Shown: piece after piece, positions 5,081 through 8,280 of the stretch
Position numbering within the stretch: position 1 is the stretch's first letter
How the letters are laid out: each line of letters starts with the position of its first letter
Assembly: GCA_027619675.1 (NCBI GenBank)
Contig: JAQCHG010000048.1
Span: 1-8,280 of the forward strand
Direction: 5' to 3'
Length of the DNA: 8,280 nucleotides
From: Cyanobacteriota bacterium
GTDB taxonomy: Bacteria > Cyanobacteriota > Cyanobacteriia > Phormidesmidales > Phormidesmidaceae
Notes under the pieces: generated by a model
What the model was told of the DNA's origin: nothing
The model's input: only the letters and a program-made list of their open reading frames with translations
The model's database searches: none
Position numbers and translations under genes: made by a program

Positions 5081-5299
5081 CTAATCAACGGGTCGATTGA
5101 CCATGCAGTATAGGGTTAAGGTGGCCGTGCTGGCCAAAATGGCCCCATCCACCGCATCACACCCCATCAGGATCAAGGCTTGGTAGCTGAGCAGGCAGAA
5201 AACCCCGGCGGTGCCCAGGGGTGTATTCAGAAACGCCCCTAGCTCGACCAACTCTTCTAGCAACTTCAGCAGGTATAGGAATCGATTCAAAATTGCCAT
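5081..5299 (-). CDS. Small hydrophobic protein, 72 aa, unknown function
   Basis: I do not recognise a family. The N-terminus (MAILNRFLYLLKLLEELVELGAFL) is an amphipathic Leu-rich helix. Two hydrophobic segments follow (about 29-46, GTAGVFCLLSYQALILMG, and 50-66, VDGAILASTATLTLYCM). It ends in MVNRPVD, so it is likely an integral membrane protein with one or two spans. The start at 5299 has AAGGGG about 10 nt upstream on its strand. The frame extends further upstream, but that part overlaps the thioredoxin gene in another frame and is a shadow. It sits 76 bp after the thioredoxin stop and 11 bp before the ChaN-like start, which suggests co-transcription. A role as membrane partner of either neighbour is possible but unsupported. 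Confidence 0.6.
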   Translation of the reverse strand: MAILNRFLYLLKLLEELVELGAFLNTPLGTAGVFCLLSYQALILMGCDAVDGAILASTATLTLYCMVNRPVD

Positions 5300-5375
5300 G
5301 GGAGGAATGCCCCTTTGAGCAAAGACATGGGACGGGGGCCGTGGCCCAGCCGGGGATAGACCTGCGGGGGGCGGG

Positions 5376-5876
5376 CTACAGCAGGGCTTGAATGCGCTGC
5401 GCCAGCACCGATCGCGGCACGTTGCCAATAAAGGTTTCCCGGATGGTGCCCTGGCCATCTTGCAGCACCACATGGGGCACCCCAGCGACGCCATAGCGCT
5501 CGATTTGATCCCGCCATTGGGGATCATCGATATTCAACATGACGAAGTTGAGGGCGGGGCCATACTGCTGGTGGAGGGCCGCCAGGGTGGGGGCTAAGCC
5601 TTGGCAGGTGGTACACCAATCGGCATAGAACTCAATCAAGGTGGGCTGGTGGTTGGCGATCGCCCCACCGTAGGGCATCGCGGTCTGGGCGCTGGCCTTT
5701 AAGGTCAGCAGCCCCGCCACGGGGGAAATCCCCTGCACCGGGGTGACGGGGCGCGTCAGCCACAGGGTGGCGATCGCAAACGCACCGATGAGCAATAGCG
5801 CCCATCCACTGCGCAGTTTCCCCTCGGCTGTCGGGGGCCGATTAGGGGATGTTCGGGTTACCTGCTTTACCGTCAT
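5376..5876 (-). CDS. txlA: Membrane-anchored thioredoxin-like protein, TxlA/HCF164 type
   Basis: A 166-residue protein with a cytoplasmic basic N-terminus, one membrane helix (about 24-40, GWALLLIGAFAIATLWL) and a thioredoxin fold. The fold includes LIEFYADWCTTCQGLAP with the redox pair Cys88/Cys91 and the cis-proline loop GVPHVVL (Pro134). YADWCT.CQ is typical of cyanobacterial TxlA and plant HCF164. These face the thylakoid lumen or periplasm, receive electrons from CcdA, and reduce targets including apocytochromes for c-type heme attachment. ATG at 5876 is chosen because AGGGGTGA (5891-5884 on this strand) lies 7 nt upstream; the longer frame to 5939 runs into the preceding gene. Only 13 bp separate it from the cytochrome b stop, so the two are almost surely co-transcribed. 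Reduction of the CXXCH motifs of the upstream cytochromes is a reasonable inference. Confidence 0.92.
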   Translation of the reverse strand: MTVKQVTRTSPNRPPTAEGKLRSGWALLLIGAFAIATLWLTRPVTPVQGISPVAGLLTLKASAQTAMPYGGAIANHQPTLIEFYADWCTTCQGLAPTLAALHQQYGPALNFVMLNIDDPQWRDQIERYGVAGVPHVVLQDGQGTIRETFIGNVPRSVLAQRIQALL

Positions 5877-5889
5877 TCTGCTGTCACCC

Positions 5890-6618
5890 CTAGCGGTAGT
5901 AATAAACCAGGGCCATGTGCAACACCAACATGACCCCAAACACAGCCACCAAAAAGATATGGCTGGTGAGCCAGATGGCCCGCAAACCGCGAATTAACGG
6001 CCCCTTGGTGAGCGCGGCTGGTGAGCCAGGGAGTTGGCCAAAGACATTGCGGGGGGACTCTAAAATCCCGGTCTCAGCCACCACCCCCACCAAGGCGGTG
6101 AGCGTAGTGGCAAAGAAGACCCAGAGAAACACGGCGTTAAAATTCAGGCCATTGGCCCCGAGGGTATGCACCAGCACCGCGCCCAACAGCGCCACCCCTA
6201 AGAAGATGTGGACACTGCGCCACCACAGCATGGATCCCGGCAGCTTGATCGTGGCTAACCAGCCCCGGCCCCGCTTCCGCACCGTCAGCAACAGTTCGAT
6301 CACCACAAACAGCAGGGCGGCATAGCCGGTGCCCTGTTTGTACAGCTCACCCCGAACGAATTGGTGCAGGTCAAAGGCCTGCGATCGCAGGGCATCGAAG
6401 TATAGATCGCTGAGGGCAAAGGGGGTGAGCAGCACCGCCGTCAGCAGGGTGAGCCCAATCAACACCTTAAAACCGGGTTGAATCCCCCGCGATCGCGCCA
6501 GGGGAGGCCGCCGCGCCGCCACCTGGGCCACCGCCCCGGCGAGGCCATCCTCAGACGGGGAGCGGGCAGACATCGGGTTAGGCTCAATCGCTTTGGGGGA
6601 ATGGGGTAAACGTCCCAT
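5890..6618 (-). CDS. Membrane cytochrome b-like protein, putative diheme
   Basis: A 242-residue protein with about 48 polar N-terminal residues and five hydrophobic helices: about 50-69, 98-115, 132-154, 160-182 and 215-240. Helix 3 carries His137 and His151 (VHIFLGVALLGAVLVH) and helix 5 His220 and His234 (SHIFLVAVFGVMLVLH). Two His pairs, each 14 apart, in two helices is the arrangement that binds two stacked b hemes in cytochrome b-type four-helix bundles. I read it as a quinol- or cytochrome-linked diheme cytochrome b. I cannot assign it to a named family; b561-like or DUF4405-like are alternatives. An internal ATG at 6573 would remove 15 residues; neither start has a strong binding site. 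A stable hairpin separates it from the DUF3365 gene upstream, and the thioredoxin gene follows after 13 bp. Electron exchange with the upstream c-type cytochromes is inferred. Confidence 0.82.
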   Translation of the reverse strand: MGRLPHSPKAIEPNPMSARSPSEDGLAGAVAQVAARRPPLARSRGIQPGFKVLIGLTLLTAVLLTPFALSDLYFDALRSQAFDLHQFVRGELYKQGTGYAALLFVVIELLLTVRKRGRGWLATIKLPGSMLWWRSVHIFLGVALLGAVLVHTLGANGLNFNAVFLWVFFATTLTALVGVVAETGILESPRNVFGQLPGSPAALTKGPLIRGLRAIWLTSHIFLVAVFGVMLVLHMALVYYYR

Positions 6619-6677
6619 GGCTCAAATGGCAAAAGGGTTTAGGGAAAATCGGTGGGTCATGGAGATGGGGGGTTGAG

Positions 6678-6717
6678 GCTCCCCAGGGCTAGACCGTCAA
6701 TGGCCCCCCTGGGGAGC
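6678..6717 (-). other. Strong hairpin between the DUF3365 and cytochrome b genes
   Basis: GCTCCCCAGGG (6678-6688) and CCCTGGGGAGC (6707-6717) form a perfect 11-bp GC-rich stem with an 18-nt loop. It lies in the 131-bp gap between two same-strand genes. In the leftward transcript no U-run follows, so it is more likely an mRNA-stabilising or processing hairpin, or a factor-dependent partial terminator, than an intrinsic terminator. It could set different expression for the c-type cytochromes and the b-type gene. Confidence 0.5.
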
Positions 6718-6749
6718 GAGATTACATCCGCATTGGCAGAAAAGAATCC

Positions 6750-7406
6750 CTAGGCTCCCGTTAGGGGAATATTAATCACAACGCCGCCCATCACTTCGTC
6801 CATCACGAACTGCTTGTCGGGATAGCGCTCCAAATGTATTGGGTGGGTATTGTGGCAAGACACACAAGCCTCCGCCACCGCCTTGTCGGGGTACATGGCC
6901 GAAAAATACTGCTGTCCACCAATTTCCTGGTAGTCCTTGACCGGTTCCCCCGTGTCGATCATGGTTTGGACTGCGGTTTCTTCAAATTCCCCTTTGGGGG
7001 CGTGGCTGTCGTTGATGTACCAGGGAGAAATGAGGTTGTAGGTGAAAAATCCTTTCTCATTGGCAATCTCTGAACCCAAACGGAACATTTGAGCCGGGAG
7101 GGGAATGCCTTCCCCCTGTTGCCAAGCCTCGGTGGCTTCAACGGGAACGACCCCGTCCGCTTTCTCCTTGCCTTCGAGCATTTTGGCCCGGTTCACCACG
7201 TGGCGGGTGTAGGCCGTGCGATCCGCCTCTAGGACGGTGTGAATATAGTCGGCCACAAGGTCCGGCGAAATGCCAGGTCCGTTGCCGGTGACCGTGCCGC
7301 CACCACCACTACAGGAAATGGCAGTGACAGCCACCGCCAGGATAATGGCGATAAACGCCACGGTGCGGGTCCGCAGGGTATGCATCCATCTTTCTACAAT
7401 GGCCAT
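6750..7406 (-). CDS. DUF3365 (Tll0287-like) monoheme c-type cytochrome, probable lipoprotein
   Basis: A 218-residue exported protein. Residues 1-31 form a signal peptide ending TAIS before Cys32, then a Gly/Ser linker, so Cys32 is a likely lipidation site. The mature region is a PAS-like DUF3365 domain. A single heme site CVSCH (181-185) is followed by NTHPIHLERYPDKQF and the C-terminal strand MGGVVINIPL. DUF3365 proteins are found as free cytochromes in cyanobacteria and as sensor domains elsewhere; T. elongatus Tll0287 was reported with His/Cys heme ligation. Here the only cysteines are Cys32 and the two of CXXCH, so a Cys axial ligand in the domain core is missing. The start at 7406 is supported by GAGAGGAG about 9 nt upstream. 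The gene follows the hexaheme gene by 109 bp and probably shares its transcript. It may relay electrons between the hexaheme protein and the membrane cytochrome b. Confidence 0.93.
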   Translation of the reverse strand: MAIVERWMHTLRTRTVAFIAIILAVAVTAISCSGGGGTVTGNGPGISPDLVADYIHTVLEADRTAYTRHVVNRAKMLEGKEKADGVVPVEATEAWQQGEGIPLPAQMFRLGSEIANEKGFFTYNLISPWYINDSHAPKGEFEETAVQTMIDTGEPVKDYQEIGGQQYFSAMYPDKAVAEACVSCHNTHPIHLERYPDKQFVMDEVMGGVVINIPLTGA

Positions 7407-7515
7407 TGGGCTTGTCTCCTCTCTAGAACGGGTCCGAATGTGTAAGCGAAGATGTTGTCAGTGGGTGAAGTGAGGTGTTTGTCCGTCTATACGAACGCTG
7501 GGTTTGACCATGGCC

Positions 7516-8280
7516 CTAACCCTCCCCTTGGTCGGTGCGGCGATCCTCAAAGGCTCGCACCAGATCAAAGGTCTGTAGGGACAAGCTGGGGGGCGCGTCA
7601 AAGTTGGCCTCCACCAGGTCATCGTCAAAAATACTGTTGTAGCTGTACTCCATGCCGTGGCAGTTCATGCACACGTCTTTGACCATGCGATCGCGGGGGA
7701 GCAGCGTATAGGTGTTGTTGTGGTTCACCAAGGTCACCGCACTGTCCCCGGTGCCCGTTTGGTGGCGGGGTAGGTGGCAGGTGGCACAGCTCACCCCGTT
7801 GGCCCCAGGCCGGGGTAAATCGCGATCGGCGGCAAACAGCTCGGCATGGCGAGAATTGCCGTAGTTCAACGAGTGGGTATCGCTGTGGCAACTGAGGCAG
7901 GCATCCACCGCCGCTTGCACCGTATTGACGGCATGGACATCGTGGCAGGTGTTGCAGGTCATGGATACTGCCAGAGCCTCGGGCTGCATCGGCAAACGGG
8001 CCATGGCCGGGGTCAAGGGGGTTTCCCCCTCCAGCAGGCGAATGCCGTGCTGCCCTAGCAAAAAGGTATCAACCGCCTGCTGGTGGCAGGTTTGGCAACT
8101 CTCAACCCCTGGCTGGGCCAGGAACGTTGGGGTGCCCGAGGCTTCATGGCAACTGGAACAGTTGATGTCGTTGAGGGCATGGGCGCTGGTTTGCCAACGC
8201 TGGGTAGCGGCATCGATCTGGGCTTGATCAACCCCATCAGCTAGGGCCGGGGGGGTGCCCATCAGACTGAGCAGCAGCCC
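7516..8280 (-). CDS. Hexaheme c-type cytochrome (5' end outside window)
   Basis: 254 residues are present. The frame continues past the window edge, and the first residues (GLLLSLMGTPPALA before DG) are the end of a signal peptide, so an ATG at 8262 is internal and almost all of the mature protein is here. Six CXXCH heme sites are visible at 41-45, 62-66, 109-113, 128-132, 165-169 and 204-208 of the visible part. Seven further His (34, 78, 116, 136, 145, 173, 187) could give bis-His ligation to all hemes. Spacing resembles cytochrome c3/NapC-type multiheme modules, ending in MNCHGMEYSYNSIFDDDLV and an acidic tail. It is a periplasmic or cell-surface electron carrier. Multiheme proteins of this kind are uncommon in cyanobacteria. 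No catalytic heme motif (for example CXXCK) is seen, so an electron-transfer role fits better than nitrite reduction. Donor and acceptor are unknown. Confidence 0.92.
   Translation of the reverse strand, partial: GLLLSLMGTPPALADGVDQAQIDAATQRWQTSAHALNDINCSSCHEASGTPTFLAQPGVESCQTCHQQAVDTFLLGQHGIRLLEGETPLTPAMARLPMQPEALAVSMTCNTCHDVHAVNTVQAAVDACLSCHSDTHSLNYGNSRHAELFAADRDLPRPGANGVSCATCHLPRHQTGTGDSAVTLVNHNNTYTLLPRDRMVKDVCMNCHGMEYSYNSIFDDDLVEANFDAPPSLSLQTFDLVRAFEDRRTDQGEG

Larger units (their letters stand above)
424..7694. repeat. HIP1 octamer GCGATCGC, 15 scattered copies
   Basis: Copies begin at 424, 1130, 1352, 1975, 2562, 2814, 2844, 3551, 4216, 4801, 5656, 5770, 6381, 6489 and 7687, in genes and between them. 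A random sequence of this size would hold far fewer than one. This palindrome is over-represented in many cyanobacterial genomes and is the main evidence for the host group. Copies lie in both the regulator half and the cytochrome half, which argues against very recent import of the cytochrome run from outside the phylum. Confidence 0.95.

Noticed and set aside
4335..5084. 249-aa open frame on the plus strand opposite the ChaN-like gene.
   Set aside because: It is a GC-rich antisense shadow; the minus strand carries clear ChaN motifs.
5300..5527. Upstream extension of the 72-aa protein to a 148-aa frame.
   Set aside because: It overlaps the thioredoxin gene in another frame on the same strand, has poor composition, and is a shadow.
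5877..5939. 21-residue extension of the thioredoxin-like protein.
   Set aside because: It runs into the 3' end of the cytochrome b gene, while the ATG at 5876 has a near-consensus ribosome binding site.
7481..7496. GTCCGT-N4-ACGAAC dyad with TATAGA on the minus strand, considered as the promoter of the DUF3365 gene.
   Set aside because: The dyad is imperfect and no -35 box lies at proper distance, so it is not supported.

Overview
The window comes from a GC-rich cyanobacterium. The best evidence is the octamer GCGATCGC (HIP1), which occurs at 15 places where random sequence of this length would be expected to hold well under one. The protein content agrees: a TxlA/HCF164-type membrane thioredoxin, a Tll0287-like DUF3365 cytochrome, a pentapeptide-repeat protein and a hybrid-kinase tail. 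I cannot name the genus.

Left part (1-2660), regulators. The 3' end of a sensor histidine kinase (+) converges on a LysR-type regulator (-). A 275-bp divergent region with several dyads separates the LysR gene from a 97-aa protein of unknown function (+). Immediately after that gene, 2054-2181 folds on paper into three hairpins that abut with no unpaired base between them. An ArsR/SmtB repressor (+) with a good promoter of its own follows.

Middle part (2660-3262), a gene-poor stretch. It holds a G-run tract, a pair of overlapping hairpins, a possible 33-aa membrane peptide (-), a 53-bp terminal-inverted-repeat element bounded by an 8-bp direct repeat, a dispersed-type hairpin repeat, and a very stable hairpin ahead of the next gene.

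Right part (3263-8280). A pentapeptide-repeat protein (+) ends 4 bp from a leftward run of six genes. In transcription order these are: a hexaheme c-type cytochrome (5' end off the window), a monoheme DUF3365 lipoprotein, a five-helix membrane cytochrome b with four His in two 14-spaced pairs, a membrane-anchored thioredoxin, a 72-aa membrane protein, and a ChaN-like haem-binding protein. The set reads as a membrane and periplasmic electron-transfer module (seven c hemes, probably two b hemes) followed by proteins that could serve heme or apocytochrome handling. Shared function is inferred from gene order and motifs, and the module is the most interesting content of the window. I saw no tRNA, rRNA, CRISPR array or intact transposase.
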